Positions 43,084-52,494 are shown, counted from the first letter of the stretch. The stretch is DNA of 64,000 nt from Hymenobacter aranciens (GCF_030580865.1 NZ_JAUQSY010000010.1:170575-234574), one strand, 5' to 3'. The notes: generated by a model not told the origin, from the sequence alone. Translations and numbers: made by a program.

Positions 43084-45165
43084 CTACACGCTGCCCGAAT
43101 ACTTGCGCACCGCCCATTCCACCGTCAAAAACGCCAGAATGACGAAGAACAGCCACTTCAGATTGATTAAATCCTTCAGCTCCTCATCGGTCGAAATCAC
43201 CGGCTTGAAGTTGGCCCTTTTGATATCCTCGGCCAGCTTATCGAGCTGCGAGGGATAGTAGAGCCGCGCCCCGCTGCGCCGGGCCAGCTGGGCCAGCAGG
43301 TTGTGGTCGGCGCGGCTTTCCAGGGCCTCCAGGGGCTGGTTTTGCACCAGCAGCTCGCCGGCATCCTGCTGCGCCTGCCCGCCCAGCGTGGCGCGGGCCT
43401 GGTAGCGGTAGAGGCCCGCCGGCAGCGGCCCCAGGTGCAGCGGCGAGCCATCCTCGGGGTTGGCAAAGCTAAAGCGGCGCACGCGCCGGGCCGAATCGGT
43501 CAGCGTGAGGTCGATTTTCTGGTTGTATAGGCGCTCGAACACGGCATTATAGGTTTCGGCGCCCAGCGTCACATCGTCCTGGGTGCCGAAGCTGTCCTGG
43601 GTCGGGTATACGTCGAGGCGCTTCTTGCTGGCGTTCTGCGTCAGCAGCTGCAGGGTGCGGATAATGAGCCGGTCGTAGGCCTCGGGGCGGTCGTCGTGCT
43701 CCACGGCCTCCGTCAGGCGCCACTGCCAGCTGCCGTCCGTCAGCAGGGTAGCCTGCCGCTGCTCGGCCCGCCCGCCGAATACCAGCAGCGGCTTCTGGGT
43801 AGCCAGGCGGCCCACCTGCTGCCACAGCGCCGCCTCGGCGCCCGCGCCCAGCCGGTAGTCGCCAAACGGCACCGGCGCGGGCGGGTACTGCGCGTAGCGC
43901 CGGGCCGATTCCTCGTCGGTGGCAAAGCGCGTGAAGCCGGGGTTGGGCAGGGGCGTCACCTCGTCGGTCTGACTGCCGCGCGGCTGAATACTGAGGCTGG
44001 TACCGAGCTGGTTGTAAGCGTCGATATTCGTCTGCGCCCCGATGATGTAGAGCATCGGCACGCGCCGGGCCTGCACCTGGGCCAGCAATTCCTGTCCCAG
44101 CCCACCCTGCGCCGGCAACTGGTGCAGAATGGCCACGTCGAAGTCCGTCCCCGGCTTGAGCGGGGCCACGCCCGGCAGCGCCAGGGTCAGGTCAAAGTTG
44201 TCATTGGCCAGAATGGCCGCCCGCAAGGCTTTCATATCGGGGTGCGGGGCCGCGCCCGCCAGCAGCACCCGCAGCTTGCCCTTCACGATTTCGATAAAGG
44301 CCGTCCGCGCATTATTTAAGGGCGTAAACTCGCCTGCCTGCGGCACCACGCGCACCTCGTAGCGGCGCTTGCCCGGGGCCGGGGCCGTTAGCTGAAAGGT
44401 CGTTTTCACGCGCCGCCGCCCAGCAGGCAGCGGCACCCGGCGGCTATCGAGCACCCGGCCGCCCTCGCGCAATTCCACCGTGGCCGCGCCGCCCGCGTAG
44501 CCCTCGAAGCCCAGCTCGGCTTCAATCGGAAACTTATTGCCGCTAAAAGCCACGCGGTTATACGTCAGCGCCGTGATGCGCAAATCTTTCTTGGGCACCG
44601 TGTCGCCCACGGCCACGCTGTAAATCGGGAAATTAAACTCCGAATACGCCGGGCTGCGGCCCTGGTTTACGAGGCCGTCGCTCACCAGCACCACGCCCGC
44701 CAGGTTGCGGCCGTCGTAGGCTTCGCGGGTGTCGCTAAGCAGCTTGTCGAGGTCGGTCGTGCTGGCTACGAAGCGCAGCGAATCCACGCTGGCGGGCCGG
44801 TCGGGGGTAGGGGTGAGGGTGTGCGTTTCCACCTCGAAGCCCTGGGCGCGCAGGGCGGCGGCCAGCTTCGGCAGGCCGGTGGTAGCCTGCGCCAGTACGT
44901 CTTTGGGCGTGAATAGCGGCACCGACTGCGAGTTGTCGACGGCCAGCACCACGGCTGGGGCCTCGGTGCGGGTGGTGCTGCTTTTTACGAAGGGCCCGAG
45001 CAGCAGGAAGCACAAGAAGCTCACCACCAGCCAGCGCAGGGCCGCCAGCGCGTAGTTCAGTTGCTTGCTCCACGGCGCTTTGGCCGAGTATTGTAGCGCC
45101 GCATAGCCCGCTCCTACGAGCAGGCAGACGAGGATGAGCCAGGGAGAATATTGGGTAGTCAGCAA
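43084..45165 (-). CDS. VWA-domain membrane protein
   Basis: About 694 residues. Three membrane helices: two N-terminal (about 7-24 and 37-60) and one C-terminal (KWLFFVILAFLTVEWAVRK). The von Willebrand A domain has a MIDAS DNSQS (VVLAVDNSQSVPLF) and VVLVSDGLVNQGRS. A later segment (KLRVLLAGAAPHPDMKALRAAI, FDVAILHQLPAQG) resembles a glutamine-amidotransferase-like fold. Function unknown; such proteins are linked to Bat-type envelope systems. No ATG is near; TTG 45165 (MLTTQYSPWLILV) is my choice. Confidence 0.78.
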   Translation of the reverse strand: MLTTQYSPWLILVCLLVGAGYAALQYSAKAPWSKQLNYALAALRWLVVSFLCFLLLGPFVKSSTTRTEAPAVVLAVDNSQSVPLFTPKDVLAQATTGLPKLAAALRAQGFEVETHTLTPTPDRPASVDSLRFVASTTDLDKLLSDTREAYDGRNLAGVVLVSDGLVNQGRSPAYSEFNFPIYSVAVGDTVPKKDLRITALTYNRVAFSGNKFPIEAELGFEGYAGGAATVELREGGRVLDSRRVPLPAGRRRVKTTFQLTAPAPGKRRYEVRVVPQAGEFTPLNNARTAFIEIVKGKLRVLLAGAAPHPDMKALRAAILANDNFDLTLALPGVAPLKPGTDFDVAILHQLPAQGGLGQELLAQVQARRVPMLYIIGAQTNIDAYNQLGTSLSIQPRGSQTDEVTPLPNPGFTRFATDEESARRYAQYPPAPVPFGDYRLGAGAEAALWQQVGRLATQKPLLVFGGRAEQRQATLLTDGSWQWRLTEAVEHDDRPEAYDRLIIRTLQLLTQNASKKRLDVYPTQDSFGTQDDVTLGAETYNAVFERLYNQKIDLTLTDSARRVRRFSFANPEDGSPLHLGPLPAGLYRYQARATLGGQAQQDAGELLVQNQPLEALESRADHNLLAQLARRSGARLYYPSQLDKLAEDIKRANFKPVISTDEELKDLINLKWLFFVILAFLTVEWAVRKYSGSV

Positions 45166-45264
45166 ACGGAAAAGCGAAAAAAGACAGCCGCCGCCAGCCG
45201 CCGTGATAAGCCGGCAACGCGGGCAGTGAGCAAAAATACTCCCGCCAGCGCCAGCGGCTGCCCT

Positions 45265-45314
45265 CACCGGGTATATTTGGCCGCGCCACCGCCGCCGGCC
45301 AAATACACCCGGTG
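45265..45314. repeat. Hairpin between divergent genes
   Basis: An 18-base stem (CACCGGGTATATTTGGCC with one mismatch to the opposite arm) around a GC-rich loop. It contains TATATTTG, a perfect -7 consensus, on the plus strand about 60 bases before the WGR gene. It may be a promoter embedded in a hairpin. Confidence 0.75.
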
Positions 45315-45331
45315 GCTATTTCCGTTGCACC

Positions 45332-46471
45332 ATGAGCAGCCTTTCGCACCGCCTCACCGACCCCCACTCGGCCAATAGCGTCACCATTACCCTTGCGGGC
45401 GCCAGCCTCACCGTGGCCACCGGCCGCCCCGGCAAGGAGCGGACGACCACTAAAACTTTCGGCACTCCCGCCGAGGCCCGGCAGCAATTCGAGAAACGCG
45501 AGTGGGAAGCTCTCAAAAAAGGATTCGTGCTGCACCAGCCCACGTCCCCGGCTGGCGAACCGCACTTGCACTACTACCTGGGCAAAGGCTACACCGGATG
45601 CCTCTCGTTCGTGGGCACGCCCACCGGCATCTACGTCTACCAAAATGGCTGGGACAATACTTCCGCACAACCAGTCGATTACCTGCTGCGCCTGGATGCC
45701 GCCGGCACCCTGCTCGCAACCATCGCCCTGCCCAAAATCCTGCCCTGGGACCTGCATTACAACGCCCCGGCCAACCGCCTGCTACTCGACGTCGACCACT
45801 TCATCTACGATTATGACCTAGCCACCGGGCAGTTCCGGCAGCTGGCCGCGCCCGGCTCCGGGCCCGGAATTCACTGGACCTCGTTCGTCGCTGTGAGTGC
45901 TACCGTCCAGGCGTTTGCCGCCGAGCCCACCCTGCACCTCCAAACCCTGGCCGGCCAGCCGCTGGTGGAAATACCATATCGTACGGACCTGGTTAACGGC
46001 AGTTCCGTATTCGCGGCCGCCTTGTCGAAAAGCGGCCAGCAGCTGGCGCTACACACCCGGTTCGGCGAAATCCAGCTGCTCGACACCGCCGACGGCCGCC
46101 TGCAAAGTACCATCACCGGCAATTTCACCCGCATAGCCCGCCTGGAGTTCGCCGCCAACGACACGATGCTGGTGGTACACGCGCCGTGGGAGCGGGGCCC
46201 GCTGCTATTTTTTGAGGTAGCTACCGGCCGGGCGCTGGCGTTTCCCAGCCTGGCCTTGCCGGATAATCCGCAGGACTTCTGCTTTAATTCGGATGAATCC
46301 CGGCTTGTGGTGCTGCATCGGGACACGGCCTGGGTTTATGATTTCACCGGCAAAAAGCTGCTACGCTCCTTTCATCTCTACCATACGGTGAAACGCGCCC
46401 AAGCCAGGTTCGTCGGCGATGCCTTGGGCGTTCGTACTGATTATGGCTGTTTTAGTTTGTATGCAGTTTGA
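45332..46471 (+). CDS. WGR-like domain plus beta-propeller protein
   Basis: 379 residues. The first 70 residues (SVTITLAGASLTVATGRPGKERTTTKTFGTPAEARQQFEK, WEALKKGFVL) fit a WGR domain, with GRPG in place of GRIG. WGR domains bind nucleic acid or DNA breaks in PARP and related proteins. The rest is a WD40/propeller-like series of strands (LLRLDAAGTLLATIAL, EIQLLDTADGRLQSTITG, VYDFTGKKLLRSF). Cytoplasmic, function unknown. Confidence 0.65.
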   Translation: MSSLSHRLTDPHSANSVTITLAGASLTVATGRPGKERTTTKTFGTPAEARQQFEKREWEALKKGFVLHQPTSPAGEPHLHYYLGKGYTGCLSFVGTPTGIYVYQNGWDNTSAQPVDYLLRLDAAGTLLATIALPKILPWDLHYNAPANRLLLDVDHFIYDYDLATGQFRQLAAPGSGPGIHWTSFVAVSATVQAFAAEPTLHLQTLAGQPLVEIPYRTDLVNGSSVFAAALSKSGQQLALHTRFGEIQLLDTADGRLQSTITGNFTRIARLEFAANDTMLVVHAPWERGPLLFFEVATGRALAFPSLALPDNPQDFCFNSDESRLVVLHRDTAWVYDFTGKKLLRSFHLYHTVKRAQARFVGDALGVRTDYGCFSLYAV

Positions 46472-46498
46472 GGGAGTAATGGTTTGTTGACAGATGAG

Positions 46499-47269
46499 TT
46501 ATTCTTCCGAATCCTCATCATCTTCCTGCTCCCATGTTTCCCAATCTGCTTCGGGACTTTCCCGCCAAGCTGACCAGCCATAGTTAAGCTGGAAAAGCTT
46601 ATTAACTGAAGGGTCGCGCCTGACGACTTCCGACAAAGCCACGATTTTTAAATCCGCACTGTCGGTCGTCGTGTTGCAAAGGAATTGCCAGTCGCCATCA
46701 TAGTCATGAGCAACACGTAGAATCGGAGCCCCTTCCAAAATCTGCCGCGTCGTGTAAACGCCCAAGTCGCGCTCTTCCCGAAACTTGAAATCAGTATTGC
46801 GGTCCAATAACGGTTGCCCAGACTTCCAATCGGGATTAAAGTCATCTTCCCATGGAAAAAGCGCCTGCTTGTCGGGCCATACGATTTGCAAAGCCGGGAA
46901 ATCCCAACTGCCATTAAACCAATAGCCATAGCCGAAATAGTTCTTATACCACTTTTTGTCGACAGTCAAAAAGCGTACATCATATTCGCCTATAAAATCA
47001 GGGTACCCAATACCCTGGTCGGGCATGGGCTGCTTATCCAGCAGCTCCTTACCCGACCAAAGTACCGAATGCAGCAAGTCAAGGTCTAGCCCAAAGCAGA
47101 TGAGCTCCGGGTACCCATACGTCTTGAATAACCCGATTGTGTAAGCGAAGTTGGGTGAATAGCCATCACCGCGAAACTGGGCAATGTAAAATCCGTGTTC
47201 TTCTACAGCACTGAGAATTTGTTTCTCTGCTTCAGCGTCATGCGCGGCGTGTTCTTCTGGCGTGGCCAT
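46499..47269 (-). CDS. DUF4262 domain protein
   Basis: 256 residues. EEHGFYIAQFRGDGYSPNFAYTIGLFKTYGYPELICFGL is the DUF4262 signature. The second half (VAHDYDGDWQFLCNTTT, LSEVVRRDPSVNKLFQLNYGWSAWRE) resembles a DUF2185/Imm33-like domain found in immunity proteins. It begins one base after the fabG stop and is more AT-rich than fabG. Function unknown. Confidence 0.8.
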   Translation of the reverse strand: MATPEEHAAHDAEAEKQILSAVEEHGFYIAQFRGDGYSPNFAYTIGLFKTYGYPELICFGLDLDLLHSVLWSGKELLDKQPMPDQGIGYPDFIGEYDVRFLTVDKKWYKNYFGYGYWFNGSWDFPALQIVWPDKQALFPWEDDFNPDWKSGQPLLDRNTDFKFREERDLGVYTTRQILEGAPILRVAHDYDGDWQFLCNTTTDSADLKIVALSEVVRRDPSVNKLFQLNYGWSAWRESPEADWETWEQEDDEDSEE

Positions 47270-47270
47270 A

Positions 47271-48020
47271 CTACGTCAGCATCCCCCCATCCACCTGCAG
47301 CACTTGCCCGGTGATGTAGCTGCTGTCGTCCGAGGCCAGGAAGGCGGTGGCTTTGGCCACGTCCTCCGGCGCGCCGCCGCGCTTGAGCGGGATGGCCTTG
47401 CGCCATTCGTCCACCTGCTTCTGGTCGAGGGCGCCAGTCATTTCGGTTTCGATGAAGCCGGGGGCAATGGCGTTGCAGCGAATGTTGCGCGAGCCCAGCT
47501 CCAGGGCCACCGACTTGGTGAAGCCGATGATGCCGGCCTTCGAGGCGGCGTAGTTGGCCTGCCCGGCGTTGCCCTTGATGCCTACCACGCTGGTCATGTT
47601 GATGATGGAGCCGCTTTTGGCGCGCATCATGGGCTTGGTGGCGGCCTTGGTCAGGTTGAAGACGGACTTGAGGTTGACGGTCAGCACCTGGTCCCACTGC
47701 TGCTCGCTCATGCGCATGAGCAGGCCGTCCTGGGTGATGCCGGCGTTATTGACGAGCACGTCGAGCTTGCCGAATTCGGCCACCACGTCGTCAATCAGCT
47801 TTTCGGCCTGCGCATAGTCCGAAGCGTCGGAGCGGTAGCCTTTTACCTTGGTGCCGTGGGCGGCGAGCTCCGTTTCCAGGGCTTGGCCCTTCTCCACGGA
47901 CGAGAGGTAGGTGAAGGCGACATCGGCGCCGAGCTGGGCAAAATGCGCCGCGATGGCGCGGCCGATTCCTTTGGAAGCGCCCGTGATGAGGGCCACTTTT
48001 CCGGTGAGGGTGTTGGTCAT
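47271..48020 (-). CDS. fabG: 3-oxoacyl-[ACP] reductase FabG
   Basis: 249-residue SDR. TGASKGIGRAIAAHF (NADPH loop), NNAG, catalytic Ser in INMTSVVGIKGNAGQ and Tyr/Lys in YAASKAG; the C-terminus ITGQVLQVDGGMLT is typical of FabG. It reduces beta-ketoacyl-ACP in fatty-acid synthesis. A TACCTTCG box lies four bases before the ATG. Confidence 0.93.
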   Translation of the reverse strand: MTNTLTGKVALITGASKGIGRAIAAHFAQLGADVAFTYLSSVEKGQALETELAAHGTKVKGYRSDASDYAQAEKLIDDVVAEFGKLDVLVNNAGITQDGLLMRMSEQQWDQVLTVNLKSVFNLTKAATKPMMRAKSGSIINMTSVVGIKGNAGQANYAASKAGIIGFTKSVALELGSRNIRCNAIAPGFIETEMTGALDQKQVDEWRKAIPLKRGGAPEDVAKATAFLASDDSSYITGQVLQVDGGMLT

Positions 48021-48031
48021 GGCGCGAAGGT

Positions 48032-48100
48032 AAGTAGCGCGGACTTTGTAGTCCGCGAGTGCGCCGTTTGAACTCGCGGACTACAAAGTCCGCGCTACTT
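48032..48100. repeat. REPIN-like element, family B copy 2
   Basis: 29-base perfect arms around an 11-base spacer. Each arm has GTAG and the hairpin CGCGGACT-TTGT-AGTCCGCG, as in copy 1. It occupies the divergent promoter region between fabG and the FAD reductase gene. Confidence 0.93.
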
Positions 48101-48111
48101 TCGTACTACCC

Positions 48112-49353
48112 ATGCTTCATCACGACATCTGCATTCTGGGCGCGGGCCCAGGCGGGGCCACCGCCGCCCTGCACCTCGCCAATGCCGGCCAGCTCTGCCT
48201 GCTGCTCGACCGCGCCACGTTCCCCCGCGACAAAATCTGCGGCGATGCCCTCAGCGGCAAAGTCTTGAGCGAGCTAAAGCGGATTGACGAAACCCTGCCC
48301 GCCCAACTCAATACTAGCCCTGCGCAGGTGCCCAGCTGGGGCATCGACTTTTTCGCGCCCAACGGCCAGAAGCTGGCCGTGCCCTTCAAACCGCAGTTCA
48401 ACAAAGCCACCGACCGGGCCGCCGGCCACGTCGCCAAGCGCGTCGATTTCGATAATTTTCTCATCGAAGAAGTGCGCCGCCGCCCCGGTATCGACTTCCG
48501 CGAAAACGTGGACGTGGCCCGCACCGAGCGCACGCCCGAAGGCTGGCAGCTGCTCGACAAAGCCGGCCGGGAAATCGCCACCTGTCGCCTGCTGCTGGTG
48601 GCCAACGGCGCCCAATCGGAGTTTGCCCGCAAGGTGGCCGGCCACGCGCTGGAGCCCAATCATCACTGCGCCGGCCTGCGCACCTACTACCAGAACGTGG
48701 CCGACCTCAGCCCCGATAATTTCATCGAGCTGCACTTTATCAAGGAGTTTCTGCCCGGCTACCTCTGGATTTTTCCGCTGCCCAACGGCCAGGCCAACGT
48801 GGGCGTGGGCATGCTCTCCAAAGCCGTGGCGGACAAGAAAGTCAACCTGCGCCAGCGCCTCGATGAAATCCTGACCACCCATCCCGCGCTGGCCCCGCGC
48901 TTTGCCCAGGCCGAGCGGCTGGGGCCGGTGCGCGGCTTTGGCCTGCCGCTGGGCTCGAAGCGCCGGGCGCTGTCGGGCGCCGGTTACCTGCTGCTCGGCG
49001 ACGCGGGCTCGCTCATCGACCCATTCAGCGGCGAGGGCATTTCGCACGCCATGGTGAGCGGCCGCCACGCCGCCCACTGGGCCGCCGAGGCCATAAAAAA
49101 AGCCGACTTCACCGCCGGCTTTCTGCAGAATTACGATAAAGCGGTGTACAACCGCCTGGGTAAGGAATTGCGCCTGAGCCGCGTGATGCAGCGGCTGCTC
49201 AACTTCCCCAGCTTGTTCAATTTCGTGGCCAATCGGGCCATTAAAAACCCCACGCTGGCCGAAACCCTGTCGATGATGTTCCTGGATTTGGACTTGCGGG
49301 AGCGGCTGCGGCAGCCAGGATTTTATTTCAAGCTGCTGTTTGGCGGGAAGTAA
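48112..49353 (+). CDS. FAD-dependent geranylgeranyl reductase-family oxidoreductase
   Basis: 413 residues. N-terminal FAD loop CILGAGPGGATAALHLANAG, DKICGDALSGKVL, RVDFDNFLIEEV, GYLWIFPLPNGQANVGVG, and LLLGDAGSLIDPFSGEGISHAM. This is the GGR/UbiH-like family that hydrogenates polyprenyl chains or acts in menaquinone and lipid metabolism. A TACTTTCG box is eight bases before the ATG. Confidence 0.87.
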   Translation: MLHHDICILGAGPGGATAALHLANAGQLCLLLDRATFPRDKICGDALSGKVLSELKRIDETLPAQLNTSPAQVPSWGIDFFAPNGQKLAVPFKPQFNKATDRAAGHVAKRVDFDNFLIEEVRRRPGIDFRENVDVARTERTPEGWQLLDKAGREIATCRLLLVANGAQSEFARKVAGHALEPNHHCAGLRTYYQNVADLSPDNFIELHFIKEFLPGYLWIFPLPNGQANVGVGMLSKAVADKKVNLRQRLDEILTTHPALAPRFAQAERLGPVRGFGLPLGSKRRALSGAGYLLLGDAGSLIDPFSGEGISHAMVSGRHAAHWAAEAIKKADFTAGFLQNYDKAVYNRLGKELRLSRVMQRLLNFPSLFNFVANRAIKNPTLAETLSMMFLDLDLRERLRQPGFYFKLLFGGK

Positions 49354-49442
49354 CTGTCACGCTGAACGTAGTGAAGCATCCTCTCGCGCTAAAACAAATC
49401 GTTTCGGCGTGAGAGGATGCTTCACTCTGTTCAGCATGACAG
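49354..49442. repeat. Family A inverted repeat, copy 6
   Basis: CTGTCACGCTGAACGTAGTG...GAAGCATCCTCTCGCGC and its inverse with a few mismatches. It fits exactly between two convergent stop codons: it starts at the base after one (49353) and ends one base before the other (49444). Confidence 0.94.
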
Positions 49443-49443
49443 A

Positions 49444-50373
49444 CTACTTCTTCGCCGCTTCGCGCTTCAGCTGAATTTTCTCCGAAGTCGTGGCCGTCTG
49501 CCCGTCCTTGCCTAAATACCTCTTCATGCTCTTCTCGGCCGCCGGGTTCAGCTTCACGGCGCGCTCAAAATCCTGCCGCGCCAGGTACGATTTATCAAAC
49601 GACGCGTAGCTGATGCCCCGGTATTCCCAGGCGTCGGCATAGGTCGAGTCGAGCTGAATGGCTTTCGTGAAATCGGGCACGGCCGACTTATATTGGTAGC
49701 TCTGCATCTTGGCCACGCCACGGCCAAATAGGGCTTCCTTATCATCGGGCCGGTATTTAATAGCCGCGCTGAAATCCGAAATGGCGGCTTTGTATTGCTT
49801 CAGCATCAGCCGGTTTACGGCGCGGTTGTAGTAGTTGTCGGGGTTGTTGCGCTGCAGGCGAATGGCTGTGGCGTAGTCCGGCATGGCTTTATCGTAGTCC
49901 TTGAGGTAGCTCTTGGCCTTGGCGCGCTGCAGGTAGGCCATCGAGCTTTTGGGGTCCACTTTCAGGATGGCGTCGGCGTTGGCAATCATGTTGCGGTAGT
50001 CGGCGTTGTTCATCTTTTTCTCCTTGGCACGCTCTTCCGATACGGCGCTGGCCGAGAGGGCCGTGGGGTCGGGCTTGTCGGCGGCCAGGGCGGCGGCTTT
50101 GGCGGCGTCGGAGACAGTGGTGGTCGTGTTGTCGGTGGTCGTGGTGCCGGCCGTCACGGTGTTGGTGGCAGCGCCGGCGCCTTCGGCGGCGGCGGGCGTG
50201 GCATCGGGGGCGGTAGCTGCCGCGCCGGTCGAGTCAACAGGCAGAGTGGCGGTGGGGGCCGCGATGGGCATACTGGTAGCCGAAGGACGCTCCGTTTCGG
50301 TGGTGGAGGCGCAATCAGTCAGAAAAGCCAGCAGGCCGAGGGCCGCCAGCGGAAGGCGAAAAGATACTTTCAT
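49444..50373 (-). CDS. TPR-repeat lipoprotein
   Basis: 309 residues. Lipoprotein signal with acceptor Cys21 (ALGLLAFLTDC), a Thr/Ala-rich linker (about 22-110), then at least four TPR units (AYLQRAKAKSYLKDYDKAMPDYATAIRLQ, NYYNRAVNRLMLKQYKAAISDFSAAIK, ALFGRGVAKMQSYQYKSAVPDFTKAI). Likely a protein-binding scaffold facing the periplasm. The ATG at 50373 starts the signal. Confidence 0.82.
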   Translation of the reverse strand: MKVSFRLPLAALGLLAFLTDCASTTETERPSATSMPIAAPTATLPVDSTGAAATAPDATPAAAEGAGAATNTVTAGTTTTDNTTTTVSDAAKAAALAADKPDPTALSASAVSEERAKEKKMNNADYRNMIANADAILKVDPKSSMAYLQRAKAKSYLKDYDKAMPDYATAIRLQRNNPDNYYNRAVNRLMLKQYKAAISDFSAAIKYRPDDKEALFGRGVAKMQSYQYKSAVPDFTKAIQLDSTYADAWEYRGISYASFDKSYLARQDFERAVKLNPAAEKSMKRYLGKDGQTATTSEKIQLKREAAKK

Positions 50374-50540
50374 GATGAAAAAGGGTAAGCGAGCTGCCGG
50401 CAAGCTGCGCCGTAGCTCGGCCGTTATACGGGAGCCGCGCCGGAATAGCTGCCCGGCCTCACAATCAGGCGCAACTAAGGTTAGGTCGAGCTTGTTGCAA
50501 GCGGGGCTGTGGCCGGCGTGGCGCGGTGCCTGGCTGCGGC

Positions 50541-50548
50541 TATCTTTG
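50541..50548 (+). promoter_or_regulatory. -7 promoter box of lpdA
   Basis: TATCTTTG; it would give a leader of about 65 bases with a long pyrimidine run and no clear Shine-Dalgarno site. Confidence 0.5.
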
Positions 50549-50617
50549 TAGCCCGGTTTGGACGGCGGCCGGGGTTTTCCATTTTCCTCTTTTTTTCTTT
50601 TCTTCCCGAAAGTTTTT

Positions 50618-52012
50618 ATGGCTTTACAGTTTGACTTAGTGGTGGTGGGCAGCGGCCCCGGTGGTTACGTGGCAGCTATTCGCGCCGCCCAGCTGGGCCT
50701 GAAAGTGGGCATCATCGAGCGCGAAAGCCTCGGCGGCATCTGTCTCAACTGGGGCTGTATCCCGACCAAGGCGTTGCTGAAATCGGCCCAGGTGTATGAG
50801 TATCTGCAACACGCCCAGGACTACGGCATCAAGGCCGAGGGCCTGAGCTTCGACTTCGAGGCCGTGGTGAAGCGCAGCCGCGGCGTGGCCGACGGCATGA
50901 GCAAGGGTGTGACCTTTCTCATGAAGAAAAACAAAATCGAGGTGGTGATGGGCACTGGCAAGCTCGTAGCCCCCGGCAAAGTGGAGGTCACCAAAGCCGA
51001 CGGCGGCAAGGAAACCGTCGAGGCCAAATCCATCATCCTGGCCACCGGCGCCCGCTCGCGCGAGCTGCCCGCCCTGCCCATCGACGGCAAGAAAATCATC
51101 GGCTACCGCCAGGCTATGGTGCTGCCCGCACCGCCCAAGCGCATGGTGGTGGTGGGCTCGGGCGCCATCGGCGTCGAGTTTGCCTACTTCTACCGCACCA
51201 TGGGCACCGAGGTAACGGTGGTAGAATACCTGCCCCGCATCGTGCCGGTGGAAGACGAAGAGGTGTCGAAGCAGATGGAGAAATCCTTCTCCAAAATCGG
51301 CATCAAGGTGATGACCAGCGCCGAGGTAACTAAGGTGGACACCGTCGGCGAAGGCTGCAAAGTGACCGTGAAAACCGCCAAGGGCGAGCAGCAAATCGAC
51401 TGCGACGTGGTGCTGAGCGCCGCCGGCGTCGTTACGAACCTCGAAAACCTCGGCCTCGAAGAGCTGGGTATCAAAGTGGAGCGCGGTCGCGTCATCGTCG
51501 ATGACTTCTACCAGACCAACGTGCCCGGCATCTTCGCCATCGGCGACATCGTGCCCGGCCCGGCGCTGGCCCACGTGGCCTCGGCCGAGGGTATCATCTG
51601 CGTCGAGAAAATTGCCGGGCACCACCCCGAGCCGCTCAACTACCAGAACATCCCCGGCTGCACTTACGCCCAGCCCGAAATCGCCAGCGTGGGCATGACC
51701 GAGAAAGAAGCCAAGGAAAAAGGCTACGACGTGCTCGTAGGCAAATTCCCCTTCTCGGCCTCGGGCAAGGCCAGCGCCGCCGGCGCCAAAGACGGCTTCG
51801 TGAAAGTCATCTTCGACAAGAAATACGGCGAGTGGCTCGGCGCCCACATGATTGGCGCCAACGTGACCGAAATGATTGCCGAAGTGGTGGTGGCCCGTAA
51901 GCTCGAAACCACCGGCCACGAAATCATCAAGGCCGTGCACCCGCACCCCACCATGTCGGAAGCCATTATGGAGGCGGCCGCCGCGGCGTATGGCGAGGTG
52001 ATTCACCTGTAA
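50618..52012 (+). CDS. lpdA: Dihydrolipoyl dehydrogenase
   Basis: 464 residues. FAD loop VVVGSGPGGYVAAIRAAQLG, redox disulfide C42/C47 in GGICLNWGCIPTKALL, NAD loop MVVVGSGAIGVEFAYFY, and the C-terminal HPHPTMSEA His. It reoxidises the lipoyl arm of pyruvate or 2-oxoglutarate dehydrogenase. No E1/E2 genes are adjacent. The ATG at 50618 is chosen; the 20 codons upstream lack homology. Confidence 0.95.
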   Translation: MALQFDLVVVGSGPGGYVAAIRAAQLGLKVGIIERESLGGICLNWGCIPTKALLKSAQVYEYLQHAQDYGIKAEGLSFDFEAVVKRSRGVADGMSKGVTFLMKKNKIEVVMGTGKLVAPGKVEVTKADGGKETVEAKSIILATGARSRELPALPIDGKKIIGYRQAMVLPAPPKRMVVVGSGAIGVEFAYFYRTMGTEVTVVEYLPRIVPVEDEEVSKQMEKSFSKIGIKVMTSAEVTKVDTVGEGCKVTVKTAKGEQQIDCDVVLSAAGVVTNLENLGLEELGIKVERGRVIVDDFYQTNVPGIFAIGDIVPGPALAHVASAEGIICVEKIAGHHPEPLNYQNIPGCTYAQPEIASVGMTEKEAKEKGYDVLVGKFPFSASGKASAAGAKDGFVKVIFDKKYGEWLGAHMIGANVTEMIAEVVVARKLETTGHEIIKAVHPHPTMSEAIMEAAAAAYGEVIHL

Positions 52013-52032
52013 TTGCTGATTAGTTGAAATAG

Positions 52033-52068
52033 AAAAAGCCCGCTGGAAGTGATTCCTGCGGGCTTTTT
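52033..52068 (+). terminator. Rho-independent terminator of lpdA
   Basis: AAAAAGCCCGC...GCGGGCTTTTT with a 14-base loop, 20 bases past the stop; the T-run also serves the opposite strand. Confidence 0.9.
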
Positions 52069-52083
52069 CGTGTGGTTGGATGA

Positions 52084-52494
52084 TTACGGCAGGAATGGAT
52101 TCACCACTCGCAAAGTTTGCTCGATAACTTGTCCATGTTGCAAATCCTCGGAATACAGCGTTTCGCAGCCGCACTCCAGCGCGGCGGCTACAATGAGTGA
52201 GTCAAACCATGAAAAATCGTAGCGGTGAGCGAGGCGGGTAGCATGGGCAATGGTGACGGTAGAAGTAGCGATGACCTGATTGTTACTGGTTATCTCAATC
52301 AGAGTGGTTTGAATGTCTGGCCAACTAGCTTTCAGCTTGCGTTGGCTCACATTTACAAACTCAATAAGCACCTGCGTTGAAATCCAACGTTCGCCGCTGT
52401 TGCTCGCTACTAGTGCCTGCGCCTGTTTCACGGGCTCAAACGCTGAATAAGCATAAACAAGAACGTTGGTGTCGAGAAAAATCCTACCGCTCAT
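52084..52494 (-). CDS. PIN-domain ribonuclease toxin (VapC-like)
   Basis: 136 residues. Acidic site of the PIN fold: D8 in IFLDTNVLVYAYS, Glu in STQVLIEFVNVSQRK, Asp in FSWFDSLIVAAAL, and YSEDLQHGQ. VapC toxins cleave tRNA or rRNA. It overlaps the small upstream gene by 11 bases, the usual toxin-antitoxin layout. Both are more AT-rich than their neighbours. Confidence 0.88.
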   Translation of the reverse strand: MSGRIFLDTNVLVYAYSAFEPVKQAQALVASNSGERWISTQVLIEFVNVSQRKLKASWPDIQTTLIEITSNNQVIATSTVTIAHATRLAHRYDFSWFDSLIVAAALECGCETLYSEDLQHGQVIEQTLRVVNPFLP

